From positions 63,664,379 through 63,728,378 of the forward strand of contig NC_051073.1 in assembly GCF_004664715.2 (NCBI RefSeq): DNA of 64,000 nt, written 5' to 3'. Every line of letters starts with the position of its first letter. Position 1 is the stretch's first letter. Positions 45,576 to 56,874 of this stretch are shown here, one piece after another. The position numbers and the translations under genes were made by a program. The stretch is from Peromyscus leucopus. Its lineage: Eukaryota; Chordata; Mammalia; Rodentia; Cricetidae. Under the pieces are notes generated by a model that saw only the letters and a list, made by a program, of their open reading frames with translations, ran no database searches and had not been told where the DNA came from.

Positions 45576-46345
45576 AGTTTTCATTTTGAGAGTCTCAAAA
45601 AGTCGACCAGACTGGCCTCAAAGTTATGATCCTTCTGCCTCAGCAGGAACCATCACCCCTCATTCTGTATTTTCGTGGAACACAGCTTCAAGGCCATGTT
45701 CATTTGCATCGGTAGTTCAGAAAGGAACAGGGGTCGCCTGGACTGTTTCAAATGGGAAATGTCATGCTGGGGACAGAAAATGATGGAAGAGGCTAAGAGG
45801 CAAACAGATACTAGCCTCTTACCATGCAGGAATCGGTGCCCTAGACAGTGGGGAGGAAAAAGGGATGGTGGTCCCAGAGTCTGGGGTCACCAGGAAAATC
45901 TCAAGGGGAGAGGGAAAGGGAGAGATACTTTGGATTCTCCGTCCTCCTGTCTTCTAACATGCCAGCTGTGCTCCCAACATGCCATGGGCCAGCTGCCGTT
46001 GGGGCTTGTGGAGCCTTCAGAGTCTGCCATAGTGAGCAGAGCAAGGCGAGATGAGGTCATCCCTCGAGGATGGATAGCTTTTTCCCAGTCATCACCCCTG
46101 GATCACCCTATTCTTTTCTTTAAACCGCCCCCCAAAAGGGAAAATAAAACAGATTTATTTTTAGTTATATGTATGTGTGGGTATGACCACATACACATGT
46201 GTATGTGTGGGGGGGGAGTGCCCTTTGAGGCCAGAGGTGTTGGATCTCCTGGAGCTGGGGTTGTAAGAGGTTATGAGCTACATTCGGGTCCTCTGCCAAA
46301 GCAGTAAACAGGATTCACTGCTGAGCCATGTCTCCGGCCCCTTGT
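45576..46345 (-). repeat. B1 scrap, unique sequence, then an antisense B2
   Basis: B1 scrap at ~45580-45660. From 45661 to 46138 the sequence is unique. The B2 at ~46140-46345 ends in 'ctgctgagccatgtctccgg'. A 210-codon + frame crosses all three parts and is therefore not a gene. Confidence 0.7.
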
Positions 46346-46375
46346 CCTATTCTTGATTCTTTATATAGACTTTTT

Positions 46376-46544
46376 TTTTTTTTTTTTTTTTTTTGGTTTT
46401 TCGAGACAGGGTTTCTCTGTGTAGCTTTGCGCCTTTCCTGGAGCTCACTTGGTAGCCCAGGCTGGCCTCGAACTCACAGAGATCCGCCTGGCTCTGCCTC
46501 CCGAGTGCTGGGATTAAAGGCGTGCGCCACCACCGCCTGGCTTA
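46376..46544 (-). repeat. Young cricetid-type B1 with target duplication
   Basis: Near-consensus B1, flanked by atatagacttttt at 46363-46375 and 46545-46557. Confidence 0.94.
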
Positions 46545-46734
46545 ATATAGACTTTTTAATCCAGCCTTTCTGAACAGATTATTTAATTGGTATGGCGACG
46601 CCATCATCCCTCTAGCCGTGGTATTAACTCTGTTTTTTTTTTTTTTTTCTGTACTATCCTGGAGATGATACTTAAGAACAACCACCACTGGAGCTGCTCA
46701 GTGCTATTTGGAATTCATAAATAATAATTAGGTT

Positions 46735-46935
46735 GTTAGCGGCTCTCACAGTTAACGAAGCACCTTCACATACAACAGCCTGAGCGGCCCTCATAAAAGT
46801 CTACGCGGGGTTATTATTGCTCCCATTTTATGGGAGGATTACCCAAGTCTTGGAGACTCTATACGAATTATGGAGAGCGGAGGCAGCATTTACACTCTGG
46901 ACTGTCCAGGTTTCAAACTCTATAATCTTTCCATG
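46735..46935 (+). repeat. MIR-like ancient SINE
   Basis: 'gaagcaccttcacatacaac', 'ttattattgctcccatttta' and 'cattctgtgactta' further on follow MIR order. Confidence 0.65.
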
Positions 46936-48425
46936 ACATTCTGTGACTTAATGCCAGATGTCGCCCTTGTGGGCATGGCAAGATTTTTTTTTTTTTTCCC
47001 TCTGAGCTTGTTGGCTGAGTTTAGGAGGAGAGAATACCTTTAAATTTTGCAAACATTTTGCTGTCTCACAAATTAAAATTACACTGGATGTAGTGACCCA
47101 GGCTTACCTAGCATGCCAGTCTGAAGTGCTGTGAGCCCCTAGAGAGCTGTACCCTTGTTCTTCACACATCGAAATTTAGTTTGTCAGTGTTCGGTGTACA
47201 GCTGCGTGGAGCAGCCCACGCATGACAGGAAGTGGAGAAAAAAAAAAAAGACTTACGGTGTAGACAATTCCCATTTCCCCATCTCCTCCATGAGCGGCAG
47301 GGCACTTGGTGAGAGGAGAACGTGAGTGAACAGTTTCTTAGTGTCCTTGGCATTTACTAATCTGGCAACCTTACCCCAGGATGGGCAGGGATCCCAAAGT
47401 TTCAGGGGTGCTTGTGTGTGTGTGGGAGAGTGCTGGAGGATGCTGAGGACAGGAATCCAGATGGCTCTGCGTGTGCCATCTGTGCCCTGTGCCGGCCGTG
47501 GGGTAATAATTCCTGCACAGGTTCAGGGAAGGGAAGAGGGCCTTGGAAAGGATTCCCAGAGGCTGTCAAGGCCTGATCCCACCCAGGTTGTTTCTGGGGC
47601 GCAGAGGACCGGCCTGGCCTCCAGTGAAAGCTGGGGTTGATATGTGTGGTTTCACTTGGTTTTTCTGATTGTCTGTTTTCACCAGTGAACATTCAGATCT
47701 GACCAGGACGTTAAGTGACCCTTCGGGATGGGTAAGCACACTAGGAGGAAACCAAAGAGGGGTGAGCCAAAGGGGGTCTGCACTATCAGCAGAGATCTGA
47801 GGGTGGCATGGAAAACGAGGAGGTTCGTGGCAGCATGGTGCTGCTGGCCCAGGGAGAGGCTGAAGAGCTGCCCTGTGGTCCTTCTTGCGGGTATCCAGGC
47901 AAGGAAGGAGCAGATGGAACGCTGGACCAGGTGCTTGCTTCCCGTGGGGGCGGAGGAGGGCAGGGATGCCCCTGGGCTGTCAGATCTCACACTTGGAGGA
48001 CTGTCCATAAAATTACATCTACGGGCTGTGGGGGGTGTGTGGGAGGGGGGACGACTCCCTAGTTACTCACCCTGGAGCTCAGAAGGGGGAACTGGGTTGC
48101 CCTCAGTCCAGTCCATTTGGAACCCTGGAGATAACCAGTGTTATCCCAGACCTTTGTTCCCCTGACATTTGTGCAGGTGATGCCGTTGCCTCCTCATCGG
48201 AGACTTCTGTTGGTGGCTGTCTCACTTCAAGCCTCCCCTGACCGCTGGTCTTTCTGCACTAGCCAGATAAGAGGGCTATAACTGCACTTCAGAACTTTTT
48301 AATCTAGCCAAAGATTGCTTTTGCCTTTTCTCAAGGTTTTTTTTTTTTTTCTCCTTGTCCAGGTGAAAATCTGAACATCCTTTTTGGAAGGGCCATATTT
48401 AAATGAGCTAAGCAATGTGATGGAC
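46936..48425. other. Unique intronic sequence
   Basis: 1.5 kb single copy with short poly-T (46985-46998, 48337-48350) and poly-A (47238-47249) runs. Several ORFs of up to 145 codons have no recognisable domain and overlap on both strands. No splice-bounded exon stood out. Confidence 0.45.
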
Positions 48426-48447
48426 ATATTTCTGAAAGCCTTCTTTC

Positions 48448-48627
48448 TTTTTCCTTTTTCTTTCTTTCTTTTTTAAATTGTTGTTGTTTTCTGAGGCACA
48501 GTTTCTCTGTGTAGCCCTGGCTGTCCTGGAACTCACTCTGTAGACCAGGCTGGACTTGAACTCAGGGATCTCTCTGCCTCTGTCTCCCGGGTGCTGGGAT
48601 TGATGGCCTATGCCACCATCGCCTGGC
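48448..48627 (-). repeat. B1 SINE with target duplication
   Basis: Antisense B1 flanked by ctgaaagccttctttc at 48432-48447 and 48628-48643. Confidence 0.93.
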
Positions 48628-48721
48628 CTGAAAGCCTTCTTTCAACAAGATAATTAATATATCTAAGTCCAGAGGCTACAGTCAGTGTTTCTATCCTAGT
48701 GTATAAGGATAGAACTTTGCC

Positions 48722-48764
48722 CATTCATTCATTCATTCATTCATTCATTCATTCATTCATTCAT
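48722..48764. repeat. (ATTC)n microsatellite
   Basis: About ten ATTC units. The repeated Ser-Phe-Ile-His peptide in one frame is an artefact. Confidence 0.95.
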
Positions 48765-49134
48765 CGCATGTACCTCGAGCTCATGTATGCATCAGGCAGA
48801 AATGAGCTTCATAGAGGAAAACTGCAGAATGGCAAAGCACAGGAAACTGTCAGTGACCTCAGGCCTGGGACTCAACCAAGTCCTTTGCATCTCCTGTCCT
48901 GCCCCTTTGGGGTTTCAGAGGTCAGCCACCTGCCCATTGAATGGCAGAGGCAAAATGAAAATGAGTTCTTGCCCATGGGGTCAGCGGAAGGTCGAAGGCG
49001 CTGGCTGAGCAGAGAGACTTGAATAATCTGTGGTTTTCTACCTCCTTGCAGCTGTGGGTCCTTCTGCCCGGGCTGATCAGCCAGCCCTCTCGGCTAGCCT
49101 GTCTTTCTCAATTTGTCCTGGTCTCTGTCCGCAG

Positions 49135-49147
49135 TGCCGCGCTTGAG
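49135..49147 (+). other. Nrros: NRROS exon 2, 5' untranslated part and splice acceptor
   Basis: A pyrimidine-rich tract from about 49110 leads to gtccgcag, ending at 49134. This is the best acceptor upstream of the start codon. It leaves a 13-nt leader in exon 2 that contains TGA at 49144-49146, one base before the ATG. The boundary is inferred from the splice consensus; no transcript data were available. Confidence 0.75.
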
Positions 49148-49255
49148 ATGGAGTTCCTGCCCTTTTGGCTCTGCCTGGGTTTTCCCTTCTTGGCTGTGGA
49201 ATGGAGGCATGGAGGAGGGGCAGCTGCTGCAGCTTCCCAAGGAGGCTGCAAGGTG
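49148..49255 (+). CDS. Nrros: NRROS (LRRC33) coding exon 2: start codon and signal peptide
   Basis: This exon encodes residues 1-36 of the negative regulator of reactive oxygen species, a leucine-rich-repeat membrane protein. The first ~18 residues ([18 protein letters not shown]) are a hydrophobic signal peptide that closely resembles the human NRROS N-terminus. The exon then runs through an Ala-rich stretch to QGGCKV, which starts the LRR N-terminal cap. I chose ATG 49148 because it sits 13 nt after a strong splice acceptor, has G at -3 and +4, and gives the family length. The exon ends AAG GTG before a gtgagt donor at 49256, in phase 0. Exon 3 begins GTG GAT, so the join reads C-K-V-V-D-G, matching human C-K-L-V-G-G in layout. 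An alternative donor 3 nt upstream would drop one Val. An upstream in-frame ATG exists at 49019, but it precedes the acceptor and is intronic. Confidence 0.95.
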
Positions 49256-50104
49256 GTGAGTTTCTCCTTGGATTGCGATCTCTCTTTTGCCCCTTTTGTC
49301 TGCATGGGGCTTGCTTGGTCTGCTTGGAAAGCTCATGGTTTGTCAGTCGAAGAGAACATCAAGTGAATGAATCTGACTCGGTGTGTACCTGCCTAGTGCA
49401 GTGTGCTTACTGCCCTTCAGCAGGAGATTTTCAAGACGGCCTTGGGAAGGGCCAGGAAGTCCCTGCCCCACCTTTTCATGTGTCCTGAGGACAAGAGGCC
49501 CCAGGAAAAGGCCTACATCAGCCACCAACAGCAGGAATCCCTGGCTAATGGGCTCCACTAATGCCACCAGAGTCACTGAGGGAGACACACCAACCCTGGA
49601 GAAGTCCTGCCTGCCTGTGAGTTCATGTGTGACCAACACAGATGCTTCATTCAGCAGCCCTGCAGAGAGCGAGCTACCCAAACCGTACCGCAGAGCGATG
49701 CTCATGACCAAGCTTAAGCTGCTGAAGGTCCATGGGCGGGGTGTCCTGAGCCTTCATGATCATTTTTTGAAGACTTCCTACCTGCATGTGAAGATAGATT
49801 TAGGTCATCGCTGAGCTCAATTCCAGAAATTTGCCTATACCTGAAAGATATCAAACATCTGCTTGAGAAATACATGCCTAATAAGCATCCCTCAACCCCA
49901 AGAACAGGGAAGACAAATTGGAAGCCAGGGTTAATACTTACATTCAAGAATTTTTTTTTTTTCAGTGTATTTGGTGCCAGGGAAAGAAAGTGTTCTTAAA
50001 GTTGATTAATCTTAAAAACCACTGCTTACCTGGTGATCCTGAAGCCACTCTCTGTCAGTTTCTTCATCTATAAAACAGAAGCAATACTAATGATATCTGC
50101 TGAT

Positions 50105-50262
50105 CATGATGGCACACACTTGTCAACCCAGTACTCAGGAGGTAGAGGCAGGAGGGTCAAGAGTTCAAGGCCAGTCTCAGTGACATTTCAAGTTCAAGAC
50201 CAGTCTAGGCTACATGAGACCTATCGATGATAATAATAATGATGATAACAACAATAATAATT
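50105..50262 (+). repeat. Old B1 with AAT/GAT tail (NRROS intron 2)
   Basis: 'caacccagtactcaggaggt', 'gttcaaggccagtctcag', then a triplet-rich tail. Confidence 0.65.
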
Positions 50263-51184
50263 TCTATCAATGATATTATGAGACTGGGCTGTTTTGGTGA
50301 TTGATTTATAACAAGCACTCGCTATGATGATGCTTGATATACAGTGGGTGCCATGTGTTTTGGCCAGTTATCATGAATACGCTATTATCAGTGTCAGCCC
50401 AGCTACGCGTGACTGCCACCATGCCCTTACAGAGGCAACAAGTGATTTAACATCACAGTAGCTATTTGGGGGCCACCAGGCATGGGAGGAGAAGGGAATA
50501 CAGTGTGAGAGCTTCAACCACTTTTCAGGGCTCAGTGGACTCTCTGCCCGGTGGGAAGTGAGTAGAGACTTGACCATCAAGGAAGTCAAAGAATGGATTT
50601 CCTTTGGCTCTTAGGACTTGAGGGGTCTGGAAGCTCAGGCACTGTTCTTCATGACGTTAGTCATTCCACCTTGGCGTAGAATGGGCATATAAAGTTTCCT
50701 GTGTGCTCCGGTAACCACACGGCCCTTGGCAACACTTTGGGGGGAATTACGAAGGTCGGAACCCCCTTTGCCTACAGCAGCTGTGGAGGAACAGGGTCCA
50801 TCACAGGGTGAGGAAAGCCACTAAGTGCGGTGGTCTCCAGTTCTCCACACATGAATGCAATCCCATCATTAAATGCAGTAGGCTTTGGGAGGGGGAGCAG
50901 AGGTAGGAAGGAGCCTGGCAAGTTCATTCTAATGTCTATGCTGAAATTAAAATAAATAAATAAATAAATAACCCACCTCAAGTGTTCAACAATGAGCATC
51001 TTAATTAATTAGCGCACACTGGTAATTACAGCTGGTACGCCAACACTTATTAGCCATAATAAATGTGATAATCAGCAATCACACTCAAAAAAAAAAAAAA
51101 AAACACCTTATGAGCCCAATTACAAGTAATGGATTCATAATGGTTAGTGACTTTCATCTGAGGGAGAAGCTGAGATTATCTGAG

Positions 51185-51335
51185 TTTCTTTTTTTCTGCT
51201 TTTGATGCAGGGTCTCTCTAAATAGCCCTGTCTGGCCTGGAACTTGCTCTGTAGACCAGGCTGGCCTCAAACTCACGAAGACCCACCTGCCTCTGCCTCC
51301 TGGGTACTGGGTGCTGCCACCACGCCCGGTTACTT
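51185..51335 (-). repeat. B1 SINE in NRROS intron 2, antisense
   Basis: 'gaccaggctggcctcaaact' and 'cctgcctctgcctcctgggt'. The 'gggattaaagg' block is deleted. Confidence 0.8.
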
Positions 51336-51389
51336 TCCATTTTTTATATTTCCATATAGCATCAATTTTTTAGTTATTATGTTTTATTT

Positions 51390-51515
51390 TAATAACCAGA
51401 TGAAGAATCTGAGACTGTGAGAGGTTAGTTCCTTGCTCAGGGTCAAATCAGCATACTGCAGAGTGGAAGTCCAGCCTCGAGGGCTGACTCCAAACCCAGG
51501 TGCCGTCCCTTCCTG
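51390..51515 (+). repeat. MIR-like element close to the NRROS exon 3 acceptor
   Basis: 'gatgaagaatctgagactgt', 'ccttgctcagggtcaaatca' and 'gagtggaagtccagcctcga' match the MIR 3' half. It ends ~210 bp before the acceptor. Confidence 0.7.
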
Positions 51516-51725
51516 GGGACTTTTCTCTTTGTCCTCGGAGACTGAGCTATTCGGTACTCACTTGTAAGTGAGATGCGCCTTGACTCACCGACCAGCCTAT
51601 AGGAAGTGATGGCATTGCTCTTCCTAACAATTTTTTTCCCCTGGACACTTAACTAACATCTGGCTAGCTGATTGCTTTTGCAAACTACGTTTCTGTGCCT
51701 GAATTCCCTGTGTTTTTGGACCTAG

Positions 51726-53696
51726 GTGGATGGAGTCGCTGACTGCCGGGGACAGAACCTTGCCTCGGTACCCAGAAGCCTCCCATCACATCCCCGGATG
51801 CTCATTCTGGATGCCAACCCTCTCAAGGTCCTGTGGAATCATTCCCTCCGGGCCTACCCACGCCTGGAGAACCTCAGCATGCACAGCTGTCACCTGGACC
51901 GTATTGGCCACGACGCCTTCCAAGGGCAGGGCCGCTTACGCAGCCTGGGCCTGGCAGACAACCGCCTCTCCGAGAACTACAAGGAGACGGCGGCAGCCCT
52001 CCACACCCTGTTAGGACTCCGGAGCCTGGACTTGTCCAGAAACTCCCTGACGGAAGACATGGCAGCCCTCATGCTCCAGAACCTGTCCTCGCTGGAGGCT
52101 GTGTCTTTGGCAAGGAATGCCCTCATGAGGCTCGATGAGTCTGTCTTTGAGGGCCTGGAGCACCTCAGGGAGCTGGATTTGCAGAGAAACTATATCTTCG
52201 AGATTGAGGGTGGTGCTTTCGACGGCCTGACTGAGCTGAGGCGTCTCAACCTTGCCTACAACAACCTCCCGTGCATTGTGGACTTCAGGCTCCCGCAGTT
52301 GCGGTTCCTCAACGTCAGTTACAACATCCTGGAGTGGTTCCTGGCAGCCAGGGAGGAGGCGGCCTTTGAACTGGAGGTCCTGGACCTGTCTCACAACCAG
52401 CTGCTCTTTTTCCCTCTCCTGCCCCAGTGCGGCAAGCTGCACACCCTCCTGCTACGGGACAACAACATGGGTTTCTACAGGGACCTCTATAACGCCTCCT
52501 CACCGCAGGAGATGGTAGCCCAGTTCCTTCTTGTGGATGGCAACGTGACCAACATCACCACGGTCAACCTCTGGGAAGAGTTTGCCTCCAGCGACCTGTC
52601 GGCCCTTCGCTTCCTGGACATGAGCCAAAACCAGTTCTGGCACCTGCCGGACGGCTTCCTAAAGAAAACCCCATCCCTTTCCCACCTGAACCTCAACCAA
52701 AATTGCCTGAAGATGCTCCACATTCGGGAGCATGAGCCCCCCGGGGCACTCACTGAGCTAGATCTGAGCCACAACCAGCTGGCCGAGCTGCGCCTCGCTC
52801 CGGGGCTCACCGACTGCCTCAGGAACCTCCAGGTGTTCAACCTGAGCTCCAACCAGCTCCTGGGAGTCCCCTCTGGCCTTTTCGACAATGCCAGCCACAT
52901 CACTACAATTGACATGAGCCACAATCAGATCTCACTCTGTCCCCAGGTGGTGCCCTTAGACTGGGCGGGGCCCTCCAGTTGTGTGGATTTCAGAAACATG
53001 GCCTCCCTGAGGAGCCTGTCTCTGGAGGGCTGTGGCCTGAAGGCATTACGAGACTGCCCATTCCAGGGTACCTCCCTCACTCATTTAGACCTGTCTAGCA
53101 ACTGGGGGGTTCTGAATGGAAGCATCAGCCCTCTCTGGGCTGTTGCCCCCACGTTGCAGGTCCTGGCGCTCAGGAATGTGGGCCTCAGTTCCGGCACGGC
53201 AGAGATGGACTTCTCTAGGTTTGGGAGTCTGAGGGAGCTGGATCTTTCAGGGAATTCCTTGACCAGCTTCCCAAGGTTCAGCGGCAGCCTGGCCCTTCGG
53301 ACTCTTGACCTCCGCAGAAACTTCCTCACAGCCCTTCCTCAGAGGGCTGTGTCTGAGCGGCCACTGAGGAGTCTGCAGGCCATCTACCTCAGCCAGAACC
53401 CTTACGATTGCTGCGGGGTAGAGGGATGGGGTGCCCTGCAGCACTTCAAGACCGTGGCGGACTTGGCCATGGTCACTTGCAACCTCTCTTCCAGGATCAT
53501 CCGCGTGGTCGAGCTGCCCGAAGGCGTGCCCCGGGACTGTAAGTGGGGGCAGGTGGACACTGGCCTGTTCTACCTCGTCCTCATTCTGCCCAGCTGCCTC
53601 ACCCTGCTGGTGGCCTGCACCATCATCTTCCTCACTTTTAAGAAGCCTTTGCTTCAGGTCATCAAGAGTCGGTGCCACTGGTCGTCCATATACTGA
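51726..53696 (+). CDS. Nrros: NRROS (LRRC33) coding exon 3: LRR ectodomain, transmembrane helix, tail
   Basis: This exon encodes residues 37-692 and completes the protein. NRROS is known to tether latent TGF-beta1 on microglia and macrophages, allowing integrin-dependent activation, and to limit NOX2 oxidase by promoting turnover of its gp91phox subunit in the ER. About 20 leucine-rich repeats of the LxxLxLxxN type run from residue ~61 to ~597. They are followed by a C-terminal cap (NPYDCC at 594-599, later Cys 621 and 641), a transmembrane helix at ~650-674 and an 18-residue cytosolic tail ending SSIY. There are ten N-glycosylation sequons: Asn 74, 155, 232, 292, 309, 312, 408, 424, 500 and 622. 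Cys 219 (LPCIVDF) and Cys 363 (NQNCL) align with the two GARP cysteines that bond pro-TGF-beta1. The frame has no stop or frameshift. The first codon is GTG after a tag acceptor at 51725; it is an exon boundary, not a start codon. GARP (LRRC32) is the nearest paralogue but fits less well. Confidence 0.97.
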   Translation: MDGVADCRGQNLASVPRSLPSHPRMLILDANPLKVLWNHSLRAYPRLENLSMHSCHLDRIGHDAFQGQGRLRSLGLADNRLSENYKETAAALHTLLGLRSLDLSRNSLTEDMAALMLQNLSSLEAVSLARNALMRLDESVFEGLEHLRELDLQRNYIFEIEGGAFDGLTELRRLNLAYNNLPCIVDFRLPQLRFLNVSYNILEWFLAAREEAAFELEVLDLSHNQLLFFPLLPQCGKLHTLLLRDNNMGFYRDLYNASSPQEMVAQFLLVDGNVTNITTVNLWEEFASSDLSALRFLDMSQNQFWHLPDGFLKKTPSLSHLNLNQNCLKMLHIREHEPPGALTELDLSHNQLAELRLAPGLTDCLRNLQVFNLSSNQLLGVPSGLFDNASHITTIDMSHNQISLCPQVVPLDWAGPSSCVDFRNMASLRSLSLEGCGLKALRDCPFQGTSLTHLDLSSNWGVLNGSISPLWAVAPTLQVLALRNVGLSSGTAEMDFSRFGSLRELDLSGNSLTSFPRFSGSLALRTLDLRRNFLTALPQRAVSERPLRSLQAIYLSQNPYDCCGVEGWGALQHFKTVADLAMVTCNLSSRIIRVVELPEGVPRDCKWGQVDTGLFYLVLILPSCLTLLVACTIIFLTFKKPLLQVIKSRCHWSSIY

Positions 53697-53930
53697 CCTA
53701 CGTGCCAGGCTGGAAATTTGATCTGTGCACGTAAGGATGCTTTTCTGTGACGGGTCGTCACATCTGCAGCGGCCGGGTGTGACGCATCGAAGGTTAAATT
53801 AAAATTTAAAAAATTTCCATCTTCAGTCCCATTAAGTTCTTCTCCCACCCTTGTGATTTATCCTCATCATCCTGGTGAAATATTTATTAAGTGACATTCT
53901 GTTAGAATAAAAGGCGCAGCTCATAAATAT
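53697..53930 (+). other. Nrros: NRROS 3' untranslated region with poly(A) signal
   Basis: After TGA at 53694-53696 there is a short AT-rich 3' UTR with AATAAA at 53906-53911, implying cleavage near 53925-53935. A UAUUUAUU-like AU-rich stretch lies at ~53878-53889, which could affect mRNA stability. A second AATAAA at 54057-54062 could give a longer form. Signals were read from sequence only; usage is inferred. Confidence 0.65.
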
Positions 53931-55010
53931 ATATATTTTTTAAATCAAATGCATTGTGTGTAATGTCCTGTGACGGGTTCCTTTGGGTTATTTTTCAATG
54001 ACCTTTCTTTGGTGACAGCCATGGAGGCAAAGGGTGACAGTCTGATGCTACTTGACAATAAATACATCTCCCACTGCATGTCCCGGGAGGATGAGAGCCA
54101 GCATCCTAAAGATGTATCCCAGGGTACTGCTGGAGGGTGTGGCACCAGATGTGAACTCCCTGCTCTGCTGATGGCCGAGAGCCACTGCATTGAGAAAGGA
54201 CCAGCGGCAGGGCCCTTTCCAAGTGCTCTGGGTTCACATCTGGAGTCTCTAGTGGGCAGATATGATGCTTCCATGGACCAGCTAAGAGAATGGTAGCTCA
54301 GCCTGATTTCCCCGTTTGGGATCCAAAGTCCGTGCTTACTCTGGGCCAAAGCAGAGGGATGCAAGACAGGAAGGAAGGCGGAGCCTGCTACCTGTGGACC
54401 CTCCCACCCCACACCGGTCACAGTAGTACCGTCCAGCGCCGGCTTCCTGAAGTCCTTTCTCCCTGCATTCTTCCAAGATAAGCAGACTATTCCTGTGCCG
54501 CTCCCTGGGGGACAACGTGAAGTCACAGTCCCTATTCTTTTGGTTAAGAGTGAGTTCACACAGTTGTTGCTTCTCATCTCCACTTTCTAAGTCATAAAAG
54601 AATTATACTAAGTGGAGAGGGCAACTGAGGGGACAGAAACCGATTTCTGTTACCATGTAACTAATGTCGGGCAGAGCTTGTCAAGGCAAATCAAAGAGAA
54701 AATGGTCTTAACTTGGCAAGGCGGAAGTTTCCCTTGAATGTTCTGTGCAGCTGTCCCAGTAAGTCATATTCCGTGGCTTCAGTGGCGACCCCTAGATTCC
54801 GTTAGATTTTACCCTTACTGTCACCCACCTTTCCTATCAGTAGCCTGACACATCCTGCGTAACCCTTGCCAAGTTAAGTTGCTCATCCGGCTAGGCGAGC
54901 CCTCTCAGCCGCTGCTCAGAAAACCGGGCTCTCACAATCTCCCCGTTAATAAGACCCATTCCCCGGGGTCCTACTATTTTCCAGAGCCATGACCAGCTAG
55001 TTAGACAAAG
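53931..55010. other. Unique downstream flank
   Basis: About 1.1 kb without repeats. It contains a 212-codon minus-strand frame (53945-54583) with no recognised domain, discussed in the findings. It could be part of a longer NRROS 3' UTR. Confidence 0.5.
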
Positions 55011-55017
55011 TAACTCA

Positions 55018-55165
55018 GCCAGGTGGCGGTGGTGGCGCACGCCTTTAGTCCCTGCGCTCTGGAGGCAGAGGTAGGTGGATCTCTGAGTACAAAGCCACAC
55101 TGGTCTACAGAGTGAGTTCCAAGACAGCCAAGGCTACACAGAAAAACCTTGTTTTGGGGAAAATA
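55018..55165 (+). repeat. B1 SINE
   Basis: 'ccaggtggcggtggtggcgc', 'ctggaggcagaggtaggtgg', 'agttccaagacagccaaggc'. Confidence 0.85.
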
Positions 55166-56060
55166 AAAAATTGACAAAGGAATTTATCTGTGGCTGGTCT
55201 TGAGTTAGTATGCCAGTCTTGTATCAGTTGGGTGCTTTGAGTATCTCACAAAAAAAGGTTGATTCTACCTGATTAAAGCATCATGGAAATTTAAGCAAAA
55301 GGATCTTAGGAAGTTCTGAACACTCTGGGGAGGCTGAGGCTCCGCCTTGGAGAATGGGTGGGAACAGAGGGTGACATTTCACCATTAGGACCACAGTCTT
55401 AACCGTGCCAGAAACAATGATATCGAGAATGTGACTGTAACCAGCCCTGGATCCGAAGTTCACAGCCCCTAGGGCTACAGAGTCATTGTCCCTGACACCA
55501 GCTACTGCTCCCTACATTCTCCTATGCCACCAGCTGATGCACAGCCTGGAGCCAGTGCATGGTAAGCTGACCATAGGTCCTGTGACCCTGCCTGGCCCAC
55601 CACAGGATGGGCCTCTAGGTGAGACGTTTTAAAGAAAGGAGGCGCTGTGCTTCAGCGGATGCTCATATCAGACAGAGTCTCCAAACATGGGAAAGAAAAA
55701 AGATGTTGGAAAGACCAAAAGCCAAAAAGCATCATGCTTTTCTAGGCAATCATGCACATTTTAGCAGAAGACTTCTAGAAGCAGGTTCTCAGCATAAATG
55801 ATTTACTCAAATGATGGAAACTTCAACAGGAATTTCAGTCCACTGGGGAGATATTTGGGGTCTATGAGGTCATACCATGTAACCAATGTTCTTAGGACCC
55901 ATCTTAGCAGGACTGCAGATGAGAACTCAGGACAGAGCCCTACCCAGCTGCTGTCCGTGGCTTCAGAAGGTTGTTGTGGCTCTCCTGCTAGTTTGGTCTA
56001 TCACTAGTGTCTGAAGGCTTCTTTCAAAGGGGTGAGAAGTTTGGTTAGGACAGGTGAATT
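55166..56060. other. Unique downstream flank
   Basis: About 900 bp of single-copy sequence. No gene recognised. Confidence 0.5.
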
Positions 56061-56064
56061 TTTT

Positions 56065-56231
56065 TTTAATTTTTTTTTTTTTTTTTGAGACAAAGTTTCT
56101 CTGTGTAGTTATGGTGCCTGTCCTGGATCTCGCTCTGTAGATCAGGCTGGCCTCGAACTCACAGAGACCCATCTGGCTCTGCCTCCCGAGTGCTGGGATT
56201 TTACACCACCACCACCACCTGGCTTTTTTTA

Positions 56232-56266
<35 letters not shown>
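56065..56266 (-). repeat. B1 SINE and poly-A run
   Basis: Antisense B1 (~56085-56225) with 'ctctgtgtagttatggtgcc', then 27 A at ~56238-56264. Confidence 0.85.
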
Positions 56267-56267
<1 letters not shown>

Positions 56268-56855
56268 TTCTTTTTTTTATTTATTCTTTGTGTCTTTCAC
56301 ATCATGCATCTCAATCCCATTCATTTCCTGTACCTTCATATCTGCCCTCTGCCCTTGCAACCTCTCCCCCCAAATAAAATAAAATTTAAGAGCAAAAATG
56401 AAAAAAGAAAAAAGGAAAAAAATCTCTCCATGGAAGCTGTAGTGTGACAGAGTGAGTCACACAGTAAACCCTTTTATCCATATATCTTTACTTGTAAGTG
56501 TTCACTGCAAAGAGTCATTGGTCTGGTTCGAGGCCTCTGGTTTCCGTTACACCATCGATGCTGGGCTCTCACTGGGACTCCTCTTGGATATCCTGTTGTT
56601 GCTTTGTGTGGTGGAGATCCTGCAGCTTTGGGTCTGCGGGACCGGTCCGCTCATGTGCTCCCACAGATCTTAGATAGGGTGGATGTTGGGGTGAGCCAAC
56701 TCATAATCCTGGTTCTGGGTAGTTGCAGGGTTGGTCAGCCCACCAGCTCTCCCCCATCCTCACCACCAGGGTGAGCTCTCCAGGATTGTCCTGGCTAGTT
56801 CACCCGTCCCAGTGATGAGCAAGGGGAGGGGCCAGTTCTTGGGCAGGTAGATTTT
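56267..56855. other. Mixed AT-rich and unique sequence
   Basis: A short L1-like pyrimidine piece at ~56270-56380 (ttcctgtaccttcatatctg), then unique sequence. No gene recognised. Confidence 0.4.
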
Positions 56856-56874
56856 TTTAAAAGGGTAATTGTAA

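Larger units (their letters stand above)
49256..51725 (+). other. Nrros: NRROS intron 2
   Basis: This 2,470-bp phase-0 intron runs from gtgagt to an acceptor ending at 51725. It holds a worn B1 (~50105-50225), short SSRs ((AAT/GAT)n near 50227-50262, (AAAT)n near 50950-50970), poly-A at 51087-51103, a B1 at ~51185-51335 and a MIR-like element just before exon 3. The first ~700 bp are unique and open in several frames, but I recognise no protein in them. Confidence 0.85.

Noticed and set aside
45675..46307. 210-codon + frame that could be a gene
   Set aside because: It runs from unique sequence into an antisense B2, has low-complexity stretches and no domain or conserved motif that I know.
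47728..48165. 145-codon Lys/Arg-rich frame in intron 1
   Set aside because: No domain recognised, an antisense frame overlaps it, and it lies within presumed intron sequence.
49343..49814. Overlapping 122- and 143-codon frames in NRROS intron 2, considered as an alternative exon or a retrocopy
   Set aside because: There is no recognisable family, poly-A tail, target duplication or convincing splice boundaries. Both strands are open over the same span, which suggests composition effects.
51726..53696. Treating GTG 51726 as the translation start of a 656-residue protein
   Set aside because: It directly follows a splice acceptor. The signal peptide and true ATG are in the exon at 49148.
51726..53696. 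LRRC32 (GARP) as the identity of the LRR gene
   Set aside because: The repeat sequences, the [10 protein letters not shown] region and the HWSSIY tail match NRROS (LRRC33) far better; GARP has a different tail.
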